Part shown: positions 34,155-47,202 of the stretch, piece after piece | How positions within the stretch are numbered: the first letter of the stretch is position 1 | Layout of the letters: each line of letters begins with the position of its first letter | Assembly (NCBI GenBank): GCA_000181795.3 | Contig: CM012953.1 | Span: forward strand, 7,426,034 to 7,490,033 | DNA: 64,000 nt | Source: Trichinella spiralis | Taxonomy: Eukaryota; Nematoda; Enoplea; Trichinellida; Trichinellidae | Direction of reading: 5' to 3' | Notes under the pieces: model-generated | The model's database searches: none | Seen by the model: only the letters and a program-made list of their open reading frames with translations | Told to the model about the DNA's origin: nothing | Program-made: the position numbers and the translations under genes

Positions 34155-37100
34155 CTTATTATCTTTACCTAAAAGAAAATGAAAAAACAAAACCAATAGA
34201 TAAAAAATTTTCATTTTTTCTTCACAAATGAATAATCAGCAGCTTTTTATAAAAAGAAGAAATTATGCATGTATGCCTACAATTAAATGAACATATTTCT
34301 AATAAGTACAGGACGTATTGTTAATCAAAGATGAATTTTTAATTTTAAATAATTTCGAAATCTACGCATGTCACGGTTGAGGAAAATCAGATTGATGCTT
34401 CAAGTCAAGGAAGAAAATTTGGTCTAGGCAAAGAGCACTGCTTTGAAGGATGACGAACAAATTCAAACAAGCCAACGAATGGCTTTTAAGCTGTGAAGCC
34501 GTCGAGCAATTAAGCGCGCCAACCGGATGAACATATGCCTGCCAGCCAACACAAGGGGGGGGGGGAGAAGTTTGGGATTCTCGTAATTAAAAGTTCTGCA
34601 AATTGAAAGATATTAGAACCAACCAATTTTACCCAACCACGGCTGTTCTCATATATAGATAATTACTTTTCATTCACTTTCATATCACTGAGAAACAAAA
34701 GAAAATAATTATAAAAATATTTACAATTTTTTTTGTTATAATTTGTATGAAAAATTGTAAATTCTACTTCAACTCAATCTTGTTACTTGAATTATTAATT
34801 TTTAATATAAATCAGTTGTAAATCACAAATATAATTTATTGCTGAAATTAGCAAAATTTTAAACTAGCAGTTTAAAAGCTTAGAATAATTCTTAATCTAG
34901 TTGTATGAAGTTAAAAATAATTTTTAAAGAATACGAATTGAAAAGCATACTTTAAAGAGCTCTTGAAAATGAATACACCGATAAATTGGCAAATAATCTA
35001 TTCAAAGTAGAAAACTAGATAAAAATAAATAAGTTTATCAGGAATTTGATGGAAAATATTTATAAGTAAAATATGTTCGAAATGGCAACGAAAATTTTTC
35101 TGCTTTGTCACATTGGTCGAATGGAATCTTTCCACACAACAACAGACAAGAAATAACGTTACATCAAAAGGGAAAATTGTTTGTTTATTAAAACTGAAAG
35201 TTGTTGAATAATTAATTAAACATAAAAAATATTTTTCTTCGTAATTTCAGTAGCTTTTTATAATGCGTGATAAGAAGAACTCAGAAATAATCATTCAATA
35301 TAATGAAGCGCAACTCACAGCAAAGGTATTTGTTAATACGTTCATATGTACACCATGTATACAGAGGAAAACTTTTTTGCATGCTTTAAATTAATAAAAA
35401 TATTTTTAAAAATGAATAAAACAACAGTAAAAAATAAAAATAAAGCAAAACACGCAGTAGATGAGGAAGTTGGATTTGACGAGTTTGCCGTAATTTGAAA
35501 ACAATAAGTATGCAACATTCGAATGTGCATTTTCAACAATTAAAAAACATTTTACATTTTAAAATTTTCAATAAAACAACACTTGAAACAAATTTATTTC
35601 AAATTTGTAAAAGCATATTTCACTTTTTACTGCTTGGCATTCAGTCTAGGTACGTTTGAAACATTTGCAAGTTGTTACGGTTCAACATTTTTGCGCAGAA
35701 TTTTAGTTCTACATTGAAGATGTGAAACGTGAAATGTAAAACAGCAAAATTAAACAATGAAAGAGCAGTATTTTATATGTATCATAAATTTCAATTTAAA
35801 TAATTTCATTCAAAAAAGCTTTAAGCTTATTCTAAAATGTAAAAGAGAAACCATGTAATAATTCTAGCACTTACTTTGAAGCTTAAACAAAAAATAGAAA
35901 AACTGAAAATAAGCTGTCCGTAAAAATTCAAGTAAAAACATCAGAATATAAATAACGATGTAGTGGAATTATAATTATTCATATTTAACAAAAACTTACT
36001 TTAATAATGCAGAGTAAGAGAAAAAAGGTAGTCAGAAAAGCGAACAAGTCGACTTTCGCCTGAACATAATATTTGCTTGCATATTACTTTATCCGCTTGA
36101 TTAATGTTGAAAACCATTTAAAAGTGTCGCGTTGCTTCGTTTGATTTTTTACATTTCTGCAATTTTGGTAGTTCATGGGCTTTAGGAATAAAAGAAATAA
36201 TTGACTGGCTATGCCAATTTTGAGCTTGGTCTCATCAATGCTACAGAAGTCTCTATTCGGTTTTTTTCCAATTTTATAAAGTTAATCAACTTTAAATAAA
36301 TTTCGCTTTCCCACATTCACGTTGGTGGAAAAAATAGATTCTTACAAATTTTCAACTTTACTGTTGCTGCTTTCTCAGCATGTCGAAAGCAAGACTCCTG
36401 AATCGAGAGGTACAATTCGACCTCGTCTTGTGGTTCTAATCGAATCCAACTATGATTGCCAAGTACGATTGATTTGTTAAACGTTATGCATGGGCTAACA
36501 ATGCACTTAATTGATGCACGCATCCGTTTTTGACCCATTCACCATGCATGGATAATGCGTGAAACGGCCAGAATCCAATAAGCGACTGAAGACGGCCGCC
36601 GAATTGCAGACTGAGGATGGAAATTTATTATTATTTTTTATGCACCAGTATTAAATGCAGAAATTACGGCTGCTTATTTATCATGCTTAGGTCATTTGAT
36701 TTGGACTTGAGTGGATAAAAGAGGGCGTGTCAGTCGATCTAATCATGTTGACCGCACGTCTGACCAGCATTCGATTGCGCAATGCTAATTTGACAAGCAT
36801 TTTCAATGCTTTAATTATGCGAAATGACCAAGTTTATTGGTCATCAGTTGGAATAGTTTCTTGTCATCTGGTATCACTGAGTATCGTCAAATTGGTGACT
36901 TTCAGACGATGGGAAAAGTGTGATTCAGAGAAAAAGTTTTACTTGTTCATAAAAGGAATTCAGCCAATTTTTTATTAACAAGTTCGAATGTAGAATTTGT
37001 CATCAAGTTATCGTAAATCTTCATTGGCAATTTTTCAAAGCAAGCTTCATTGTGAGAAGTCATAAAGCTTGTTGCCCGATGCATGTGATAATTATTTGAT

Positions 37101-37832
37101 CAGCTTTGAGAAAGGCAAATAGTGTTGCATCATTGAATAGAAATCCCATGGTATTGTCCACGTAGCAGTCAACTATAAAATCATTAAAGTAAAAATGGAT
37201 TTTAGTTACGCCACGAAAATTTTCAACACATTTTCATCAGCAGTTTTTGCTTAATGCATTTAAGCTAGGCTTGTTGTTAAACAAATAAACACGAGTAATT
37301 TTTACGATTGAACGTGAAGCTTGAACAAGTTGATACTTGTGCTTACCCAGTCTTATCTCATAATATGTGTCTCATTTCAAGTGCAACTTGTTAAGTAGAA
37401 AATTTGATAAACTACTTTTAATTTATGGTACAAATAGCCCGTTATAGCTGCTAAAATATTGTTCATCAAACTATTGAAAATGAAAGTACTTCTTTTAAAT
37501 TAATTTCTGTTTCCAGTGATGCAAAAAATTAATTTGAAACATTTTCCTTATTTTCATCATTTCTCAATTTGACTTTAATGCTTAAAGAGCCCATTAGTAA
37601 TTGAAATACATCATTTGTTTATTTTTATAATTTATTTTCCTGTCACTGAAGAGCTCTTTATCAGTGGACTGTTAATTCTGCATATTAATTTCAAATTACA
37701 ACATTATATTAATCATTTATCATATTTAATGTATATTCACATACATTTTACTTGATTATAGCAGCATTTTCATCAAGTTTATGTCTATATGTTGTTGTTG
37801 AGCAAAAAATTTTAATTATGTTATCTTTTAAG
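34155..37832. other. gene-poor AT-rich region upstream of TRPC
   Basis: Likely contains 5' sequence of the TRPC gene, including a G-run (about 10 G) near 34555-34565. A few GC-richer patches (34430-34570, 36530-36620) have short open frames but no recognisable protein. The frame at 36727-36978 lacks family or splice support. Confidence 0.4.
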
Positions 37833-38065
37833 AAGAGCAATCTAATTCCGGACATGTTGCAGAAATTTTACATTTAGAATCTTTACTTGGTGTTGCTATA
37901 GATAATGCTGAGTTATCTGGTACTTTAGAAGGAGTGTTTGTTCATTTGAAAGATATTTTAAATGCAAGTGCAGATGTTGCACAGTGTTTAATTCACTTGA
38001 AGTATTGTATAACTGTAATGAAAAATGCGATTATTACTTATAAAACGATAAGCAGCAAATTCTAG
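37833..38065 (+). pseudogene. orphan open exon-like stretch, possible gene relic
   Basis: A 77-codon open stretch begins just after a good acceptor (TATCTTTTAAG) and has no start codon. Its peptide is protein-like (GHVAEILHLESLLGVAIDNA, then VFVHLKDILNASADVAQCLI) rather than the Asn/Lys/Phe translation of AT-rich DNA nearby. It ends at TAG, but the same frame continues with NSLLHVQQLFDSIRT before the next stop. No partner exons were found. I do not recognise the family. It could be an exon of an unannotated gene or a decayed copy of one. Confidence 0.3.
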
Positions 38066-41000
38066 AATTCGCTACTGCATGTGCAACAGTTATTCGATTC
38101 AATTCGAACTTGATCATATTTGCATATGAAAAGATGCCATTTGATTATACCGATGCTAGTTTCTGCATTTCTGTTTCATTATGAATATTTTGAAATGCAA
38201 ATTCTTTCATTTTAATTTTTATTAACTCTATATTATTAGAATGGTAAAAGGTGAAACCATTTTGCAGCAAGTTTATTAAGTCTCAGCTTGTAAGACAGAC
38301 AAACTCGTTAAGTCAAGTTTTAAAATAGTGAAATATTTCTACAACTTTAGCAATTTTATTTTTTTACAAATAAATGAATGGCATTTGTCATAATTTGATG
38401 AAAATGTCGACAATTTTGACAGCACCTGCTGCACCTGTGCTTCAAAAGCTTCAATTTTGTCTGTCATTTGTGGAGCTGCCTCAAAAATCTATTCTTCTTC
38501 AGAAAACAACTTCCGCTTGAAATCATACAAAGCTGACGACATCACTTTGTTAGCTTTACATACAATATGTCCTTTTTTCTTAAAAATTAATGTTCTGCTA
38601 TTGTAAGAGTTTAATTAAATTTAATTTCAAAGCAATAAATATATCCTTTTCATACATTTTCATAAAATGTATCATTCATATTGCTTGTAATAGTGCATTA
38701 TCTATTTCTGAATAATGATTCATTTTTAATGTGGTGATGAATTATTTATTAGTAAAAGAAATATTGAATTTGAATAAAATTATAAAAATAATTTGCACCT
38801 GGTGTCACATTTTATACTTTTTTCAATTAAAGAGCATCCACAAAGTGACAATGAATAAAAACATGATTATTTCAAATTTTGTAACTTGTTATATATTAAC
38901 ATTGGACATTTTGAAATAAGTATGCTATGAAAATATAATTCACTCTTGATTTTAACTTTAAAATTACTTGATTTTACAATCTCACAAAATTTGGACAATT
39001 TTGATTTCATATAAATAAAAGAGCACAAATTAAACAGATCTCATTTCAATTTCATTTAATTAGCATATATTTATAACTGTGAAATGTTTTACATAATAAG
39101 AAAGGAGCAATTTAGATTGGAAATATTTTAAAATCTTATCAAATGAGACATTGGAATTGTAAAAGTGATAAATTTTTTATTACTATTTAAAATTGCCAAC
39201 TTGAGCACGATTGGTGATGAATTTTTGTGAACAAGAAAAGCCAAATCGAGGTTAAGAACAACTTCAACGACAGCTGAACTTATCATCCCACGCAAAGCAT
39301 TTTTGAAAAAGCAGATCCTCTTGAAAAGCTACGGTACAGTGCAGCTTTTCTGTCTAGTGATGAATTTTAATTTGACCAATTCGAAACGCTTCAATAATCT
39401 CATTCACAATAGAGAATAGTTATTTTCTTGTTTTTTTTTAAAAAAAATACTGTCTCACTTTCACCTTCAAATAAATGAAACACGTGAATATTATTTTCTA
39501 CTCTGTGCTCTGTGTCAAAAAAGACAACACTTCAGTAAGATTATTTATAATAAATTTTTAATTAATAACAAATTTACACTCTTCACGTGGTTTTTTACGC
39601 TTATAATTTTTTAAGTAGAAAGTTTAAGCTTTAATTTCAAAGGGGGAGGGGGTTGTAGTTGGAATTTCAAATCTTTTAAGCAACATTTTAAACAGTGCAT
39701 AAAAAGTATGCGATAAATCTTTATTCCAATAATTTTTTTATTAATTTTCCTCTTAATATATGAACACAATTTGTTGTCAAAAATGGATTTTCAAATGTGC
39801 AGTTTATTGCATCCATTTAGCATTTTTATTGCAACAATAAATCATCAACAACTGGTCGTTGGTCGAGAGAATAAGAAGAAATTATTAATTTTGTTTGCTT
39901 TTTTTGAAATAGTGCGTGAAATTACTTCGAAATCGGTTAATTTATTCAAACATTTCAAAGAATGAAATAAATTAAAAAGTTTGTCAAAAACTTTATTCAT
40001 TAACAATGACAATTCCATAATTTGTTGATAAATTGATATAATTGAATATTTTTACAGAATATTCAAATCCAATTTAGGTAAACCTGTTGTTTTCGTAATT
40101 TTTAAATAATACAAAGCATCTCTTTATTTTGAAATTAAATTCACTTAGCTGGTCAAAAAGGAATAAAATGTTTTTTGATAATTCTCCACTTTAGCCAGAT
40201 TAAAAGTTGTTTACTTAAAAAATATGCATTTATGTGTTTTCCAATTTAAAAATAAAATTAAAATTTGTCTTTTTTGTCGGAAAATAATTTTATTTCCAGT
40301 TCTGATCTTCTTCTTCTTCTTCTTCACCTTCTGGCTAAAAATTATTGAATCATTTTTGATCATTTCAAATGATTTTTCTCTTTCCAGTTTACTGTCAAAA
40401 TCAATTGAATTTCATTTAAATAATAAAGTATTTATTACATTGGCAGTTGAATTTAAAATTTTCTTTCAAAAATTCTTTCTCAATGAGAAAATTTACTAAA
40501 TGTCTCCTTTGAAAGATGTTAATTGAGTTGAGCTTCATTCGAAAATTGTATTCTATAAATAATACGAAATTTATTCAGAGAACATTTTATTTGATTTAAT
40601 ATAGATAATTTCATCACAGAAAAATATTGAAATTCTACATGAAAATTATTTCTTAAACAATACTTTTAATAAATTTATTATAAATTTTAAAATAATGTAT
40701 ATATGTATTTGAATAATACTAACAAACGGATTAATTTGCAATTGATAATCATGTACTAAAATTTGAAAATACTTGACTTTTTGGTAAAATTGAAAAGAAA
40801 TTTTAAAAAATCGTTTGACATTTTTAATCATTTATTTTCTGCATCAGTATTATTTAAATAAATATCTACATATGAATACTCTGTTCCAGCAGTTTGTATA
40901 GTTTCATTTATTTTTGAAATCTGATCAAAATATAAAAATTGGCACTGAAATTGAAATTATAAACGTTAAATATTTTTATGATTCATATGTTTGTTGAAAT

Positions 41001-42582
41001 ATAAAGTTGAAAACATTTACATGTCATTCAGAATTTGAAGTAAATCTGGCTGGAATGTTTTGAAATGCACTGTATGCTTTTAATTTATGAAGTTCATCTA
41101 AACAAGGACATCTTGCAAGTATGCGTGTTGTAAATTCGATCGTTCTTCATTCTCTGTGGAATAGATTTGAAAATAGATAATGAAACTGCGCCCAAAAAAA
41201 ACTTGCCATTCTGATGCAAACAAACAAATAGCAAATGCAAATTACAAAAATGCATTTGAAACGGGGTAAAAATGCAAATTGGAAAACGTATACCGGTGAA
41301 AGCAGTTGACAAGCGTCAGAACTTGTTGTCAAATTATTCAAGAAAGCCCATTTGGACAAATATCGGCAGATTTTAATCTGATAACATGCTGCTGCAGCAC
41401 CATTTCAGTCAGATGTTATGCAAGAATAAATCGACCGAATACTGTATGCAACCTGCATAATTGTCTGTGATTACAAAAAAATAAGGAAGAAAATCACTTT
41501 TCAATTTAATTGAAATATTTTTCACTTGTGTTCAAATTTCTCTTTTTTTTTCATTTCATACTTGACTTGAGTTGATTGAAACGCTTTATTTGGTTTACTT
41601 TGTCAAATTAAATAATCAATTTAATCAAATTATTTCTATTAACACTGTAGAGAACTTATTTTGAAAAACAGAACATAATAAAAGCAAGTTTATATTTTAT
41701 TAAATGATATTAATTCAATAAAAACTCTGAATGAATTTATTTTTTGATTAAAATCTATACATTAATTTTTTAAAAAAAGTTTTTTTTTAATTGTAAATAT
41801 TTGTTGTTTGAAAATTTACATTTTATCAAATGGGAAGGAAAATCATTTTTTTCAAAATAGTCCACAGCAGAACATACAGCATTGATAAATTGCTCAAATA
41901 TTGTTGCAAAAAATATTTGTCACCAATCAATATCAGCAAACATTAAAAAAATAATTAACTAAAATTGTTTTACATTATCGTTTTAGTTGAGTGTTGAAAA
42001 AATAATACAACAAAACTTTTAATTAAAATTTGTATTTTTTTGACGAACTTGTTCATCTTGGGGGTACTATACTATATGAAACTGTAACTAGAGGAGAAAG
42101 AAAAAAAAAGTTTTTTTTTTCTGAAATTTTTATCAACTTCCCTTTCGTATGTTTGTTTGTTTGTTTGTTTGTTCCATTTCAAAATTAATTGTTTGTTTTT
42201 TGGAATTTGATGTTGTTTTTCTCAGTATAATTTTTGTTCCGGAAAGTGGATGAAAAATGAAAGTGTCGCGCACAGAAGTCATAGGCGAACGAACGGCCGG
42301 CACGATGACAGACATCTGTGCTAGATCAGTGTGATGAACACGTTTGCCAACAGTGCAGTAATAATAATAATTCGTTATCATTATTACTGTATACAGTAGG
42401 CGTGGTTCAGTGGAATGGTCGAAATTGTTTTGACCAAAAAGAGCCAAAGTAGAAAGAAATGTTAATAATGATGATGGTTGTTATTTGTGAAAAAAATATT
42501 TCTCAAGTAAGATGAAAATAATAATTGGCCGCCCACGCATAAATTGACAGTTTACCGTAAAAAAGGGATACGATAGGTGAAA
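38066..42582. other. gene-poor AT-rich region
   Basis: About 4.5 kb, mostly A/T runs. Minus-strand 38570-38390 contains a protein-like but interrupted frame (with DFKRKLFSEEE and KIEAFEAQVQQVLSKL). A TTCTTCTTC run occurs near 40307-40323 and a TTTG run near 42150-42175. No gene is supported. Confidence 0.45.
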
Positions 42583-42682
42583 TGTGAAAAAGAAGAACAA
42601 GAATAAGAAGAACAAGCGAAAAGGGGGGGGGGAACTAAGAGAAAGGCTTCAGGGGGAGAGAGAAGGGGAGAAAAAAAAATTT
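42583..42682 (+). repeat. purine-rich, G-run tract upstream of the LBP/BPI gene
   Basis: About 100 bases are almost purely A/G, including GAAGAACAAGAATAAGAAG, a run of about 9-10 G, GGGGGAG and GGGGAG. It lies about 150-250 bp upstream of the next start codon. It could form non-B DNA or act in transcription, but this is only suggested by composition. Confidence 0.6.
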
Positions 42683-42828
42683 ACACGCCCCGGGCATTGT
42701 TGGACGCGTTCAAGTCAAATCGGCCAACCGGTTTATAGGTTAAACAGTGAACGTTTGCGTCGAGAACAGTGAGAAGCACTTAGCCGGCCGGGCTCGCCTT
42801 TATGGTCCGCTTTGTAACCCGCCAGTAA

Positions 42829-44511
42829 ATGAAGAGCGCTTACAACGCGCCACGCCCGCCATGCTTGCCGTGGCTCCTGTGCTACTGTTTGCTTGTTGCC
42901 GCTTGGAATGTCGAAGCCAGACGCCGCAGTCGGTTGGAATCGATCGCAGCGGCCAACAATCCTGGCATCATCCTCCGCATCACCAACGACGGATTCATGT
43001 ACCTGAAAGACACCATTGAGTCGGTGCTACGCCATCAGCTGAGCCGGGTGCGCATCGCCCACGTCCAAAACGGTACCTTCCTCAGGGTCCGTTTCGCCTT
43101 GCACGACTTCACCATTGTCCGGGTCTCACCGGCGGCGGTGGCCAATGTCGAGCTTCGTCCTCAGCTGACCAGACAGATTCGGCTTGTGGTCGACGATTTC
43201 GACTTTTCGTTCACAATTTCCGTCAGCACGTCGCTGAGAAACTGCCCCGTGGTGACGTTCCTGGTCCACCTGCTCCACTGCACCTTTTCGCAGAGTATCC
43301 AGCTCAAATTGTCCACGTCGAAGCAGATCCAAGTCACAGCCGACCAGTGTTCGTTTCGCTTTGCCACCAGTGACGTGGAAGTGGCCGAGTACGATTGCAA
43401 AAAAGGCCTGACCAACATCATCAGGAACATATTCGCCAAACGACTCCACCAACTGATGCAGGAGAACTTCTGCCAACGACTCGCCTCGTTTACCGAGCAA
43501 ACTTTGACTCGCGTAGTGCAAGATATCCCAGTCAAGCTTCCACTTTACAAGCAACAACCCCAAATTCGTCGTCCCGCATCCTTCAACAGAACATCCGCCA
43601 CAACCGATATGAAACGTTCCAACAACGTCAACAACAACAACAGTGTCAGTGTTGACGACATGACGGCTTTGTTACGGGATTTTTACGTCGATCTGGGTTT
43701 GACCAAAGTGCCGGCTGTGGTCAACGCTCCACCGACGAAATATCTGATGATCGCCATGAAGGGTGAAATTGCCAAGCAAAATTCAGCCGAAGCGGCCCCG
43801 TTCCGTCCGAAACGAATCGGCAACACGCCCGGCAGACGTGGAGCCATGATGCATTTGATTTTCACCGACTTCCCGATCAACTCGATGCTCTACCACATGT
43901 ATCGGGCCGGCATGCTCGACTACAAGCTGTCGTCGGAATCGTCGCCCAAAATGGCCAACTTCCTGCGCACCACCTGCGACGATTTGATGTGCGTCGGCTT
44001 CGGCATACCGGAACTGGAGATGCGCTTCCCGAACCACGACGTCGAAGCCGACTTCCGTCTGCACAACCCACCGAGGGCGGTGTTCAGTTCCGACCAAGTG
44101 TCGGTTGAGTTCGACGGTCAGTTGGACTTGTACGTCACCAGAGGTTTGTACAAGCAGCTGGTGTTCAGCTACGATATCAGCGCCGAAATCGACCCCCAGC
44201 TCAGTTTGGACAACGACGGCCAGTTGAGGGGTAAGGCACGCTTCAAGCGATTCGACATGAAGCCCAAACGCTCGCCAGGCCAACTGCAGCTGGTCAAGCT
44301 GCAAAACGAGATCATCGGTGACGTGCTCAAGTCGTTGGTCGAGGCGAAATTGAACGCCATATTGGAAAACGGCTTCGGCTTGCCCCAGTCCAAAGTGCTG
44401 AAGTTGGACAAAGCGGCCATGAATATGGAAAAAAATGCCCTCTGGCTCACGGCCGACTTGTCACTCGACGAGCACGAGTTGCAGCAACTAGCGGCAGACA
44501 CGATCAAATAA
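42829..44511 (+). CDS. secreted LBP/BPI/CETP-family lipid-binding protein
   Basis: Read without splicing the frame is 560 codons. I favour two exons, 42829-43221 and 43294-44511 (536 residues), with a 72-bp in-frame intron. A signal peptide (PPCLPWLLCYCLLVAAWNVEA) precedes the mature chain. The N-terminal barrel starts PGIILRITNDGFMYLKD, and after splicing reads DFSFTIS/SIQLKLSTSKQ, matching the BPI strand order. The conserved disulfide cysteines are likely those in TADQCSF and QENFCQRL. The second barrel ends with GDVLKSLVEAKLNAILENGF and LPQSKVLKL. Family members bind lipopolysaccharide or lipids outside cells. In C. elegans NRF-5 is an example acting in lipid/drug transport. The coding DNA is GC-rich, unlike its flanks, and shows a Ser/Asn-rich linker (NNVNNNNSVSV). 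An AATAAA signal is near 44620. Confidence 0.9.
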   Translation: MKSAYNAPRPPCLPWLLCYCLLVAAWNVEARRRSRLESIAAANNPGIILRITNDGFMYLKDTIESVLRHQLSRVRIAHVQNGTFLRVRFALHDFTIVRVSPAAVANVELRPQLTRQIRLVVDDFDFSFTISVSTSLRNCPVVTFLVHLLHCTFSQSIQLKLSTSKQIQVTADQCSFRFATSDVEVAEYDCKKGLTNIIRNIFAKRLHQLMQENFCQRLASFTEQTLTRVVQDIPVKLPLYKQQPQIRRPASFNRTSATTDMKRSNNVNNNNSVSVDDMTALLRDFYVDLGLTKVPAVVNAPPTKYLMIAMKGEIAKQNSAEAAPFRPKRIGNTPGRRGAMMHLIFTDFPINSMLYHMYRAGMLDYKLSSESSPKMANFLRTTCDDLMCVGFGIPELEMRFPNHDVEADFRLHNPPRAVFSSDQVSVEFDGQLDLYVTRGLYKQLVFSYDISAEIDPQLSLDNDGQLRGKARFKRFDMKPKRSPGQLQLVKLQNEIIGDVLKSLVEAKLNAILENGFGLPQSKVLKLDKAAMNMEKNALWLTADLSLDEHELQQLAADTIK

Positions 44512-46890
44512 AGTTAACTTCATTTGTTTCATCATTATTCTCATTTTCATCCCTTCATTCATCACCATTTTTGTACAAACCACTCATTACAACTCCGCTC
44601 GATGAATGAAATATGATACAATAAAATTTTTTCTTTATTTTATCCTCGAATTCAACTAATCGTTCATTTATTTCATATTTTAAACAATTCTTTTGCTTTC
44701 GTTTCACTTTCCCTCGTTGTTATTGTGTACAATTCAATTTTTGCTTTCTCTCTCCTCCATTTTTTTTGCTTGAGAACTTATTTACCATTGTTTGCAAGCA
44801 TGTGTGTGTGTGTATGTGTGTGGAACACAAGGAGACGACACAAAGCCGACGGCAGTGCAAGTTTTGCCTTGGCAGACGATCACTGGCGCACCAACGTGAC
44901 AATTTTGTAAAGCGAACAACAACAACAACAAACGTGCGAACAATTTGCGCAAAACAACTCGAAACAAAAAACTGTACTTGATTAATTTTTTAATCTACAG
45001 TATCTGCTTTGAAATGAGCCGGTGAAAATAAATTATTACAACAATTCAAAAAGCGACAAAAATTCCAATTCATTGGTTCAAAATTGCATAATTTAACATT
45101 CTTTTCAATTTTATTTTGTTCCATTTTCGAATATCAATCATGCTTCTTTGCAAGCTCAACAACTGTGCTTGAAATCGTGGATCATTATGATTTTATTGTG
45201 CAATTGTAGAATTTTTGCCTTGCTGCGCGCAAATTTCAGAATAATATTTTGTCCAGAATTAACAACAACTTAAGGTGATCAAGTTTTCCCAACTGAAAGC
45301 GCAAATAATTTACCAGCTGGAACATTGGAATAATTAAACGACACTGACATCATTATTAATAGATTCTTTCAAGATGTGGTCAGTTCTGTGTAGTTGGTGT
45401 TTGGTGTGAATAACGATAATTTTGTATGAAAACGAAACCGGACCGAAAATTTGACTTGAACACCAACGACAGGATGCTTGAAATTGGAGCGTAAGTGTCA
45501 CCGCGGAGAAAAAGCCACCCGAACGATGAGAATTTCACACGACAGCACGACGCTCATTTTAATATTTCAAATCTCGAACAATATTCCCGAAATTTTCCAT
45601 TTTCAAATGCGAATCTCTTCGACCGGCTTTATCTATTCGGTCGTTTCAGATTTTTGTAATTTCTTTTGAAAAATTCGTGATTATTTACCACCACACGTGT
45701 GGAAAGTAAACAATTGTTTACAAAACAACAACTGGTTGTTTGTTTCGCGTTGTTGATGCTGACTGACTGGTTTGTTGTGTCAAATTATCCCAACAGAAAT
45801 TGAAATGAAAATTTCCAATCCAATGGAACTTCTCACTTTATTGGATGATTAATTGAAACGGACTTTGTTAATTTTACAATTTAAACAGTGCATTTCATTC
45901 AAAATTAATACACATTTCTGTGCACAAATTTACTAATAATCATCGATCAGTATAAAAATCAAAAACAAACTTCCGTAATAACTAATAATGTTGAATAAGA
46001 ATACGTTAAAAGGTTAAATTTCTTTGAATTTGTCATGTACTAGAAAATGTATGCTCATCTACTAATTAACTGCAACTGAAAGTAGATCAAACCTAACTGA
46101 AGAATGTTTTTCGAAATATCTGTGTAAACAAATTGAAATATTTTAAATTACCTTTTTTAACAGTTGTCTGAAACAATGGAATAGAATGACTCCAATTTAT
46201 TTATTTATTGTAATTAATATTAAAGTTAGTTTCCATTCACAGAATTGTTGTGATATACTGTTAAATTTCTCAGTCGATTTTACTTATATCAACCAATTGC
46301 GACGCCATCAAATTCATATGCAATTCTAATCCACTTTATTATGATTCAAGAACAAACTTTTCCAAGACAGGCTTTTCATTTCTACAAGCCTTATACTTCG
46401 ACTCTTCAAATTAACTCAGCCATGTTTGTCTGAAATAATTACTAAGCATAATAAAATATTACTTACTGATTTTTCAGAATAATTCCCATGTCATTTTACT
46501 ACAATAAAGGTATAAGCAATACATTGGCATACCATATCGTGTATCATCCACAGTAAAGGAAGTTTTGCAAAATGAAAAATGTAACTTTATGTTTTCATTA
46601 TGCTGCCATTGAATTTTTGTGTTTGAACTTTCTCTAATGCTTAAAATTCTATTTCCTCAATGCCTTTAATCTTCGTACTCATGTACATGCATCCTAAGAT
46701 GCTCTAAGTTAATAATTTTTAATTTCATTAAATAAAAAATTGAAAAAAAAGTATTTTAAAATCATTTAAAATAATATATCGTTTGATAATTTTATTGGAT
46801 ATTACTGTAATTACACTTGATTTTTTCATACTGTAGAGCAACAATTTTTGACAAACCATATAGCGACAACAATTTATTCGATTTTTGAGA
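44512..46890. other. intergenic, no gene seen
   Basis: 3' UTR of the LBP/BPI gene, then about 2.2 kb AT-rich DNA. A (GT)n tract near 44801-44822 and CAACAACAAC near 44918-44933 are simple repeats. The short frame at 45478-45669 is not supported. Confidence 0.5.
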
Positions 46891-47159
46891 ATGTCCCGAA
46901 GATATCCACGTCCTTCTGCTTTTCCTTACCCCCAATTTCACGGTGGCCATATACGTCAGGAAGCGTACATGAGGAATATGGAATTTATTGGTAGAGGTTA
47001 TGATCCATATCCGCCTTCACTGCGTGAACCACTTGCAGCAGGAAGACCTGATGGCTCTTCATTCCAAGGTTTCGACTATTCCTACAATGATTTTCACAGT
47101 CGTTCTTTCGATACAAACTTCGCCATTGATTCCTCCAATTATTTGCTTCATAAGGTATT

Positions 47160-47202
<43 letters not shown>

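Noticed and set aside
36727-36978. 83-codon plus-strand frame
   Set aside because: Reasonable composition but no homologue, no splice partners and no start context. Listed only as unassigned DNA.
40224-40499. 91-codon plus-strand frame
   Set aside because: Phe/Ile/Lys-rich low-complexity translation of an A/T region with a TTC repeat. No family or splice evidence.
42133-42447. 104-codon minus-strand frame ending in QTNKQTN
   Set aside because: The 3' end is a translated simple repeat and the remainder matches nothing known.
43783-44304. 173-codon minus-strand open frame
   Set aside because: Antisense to the LBP/BPI gene. No recognisable motif and no splice logic.
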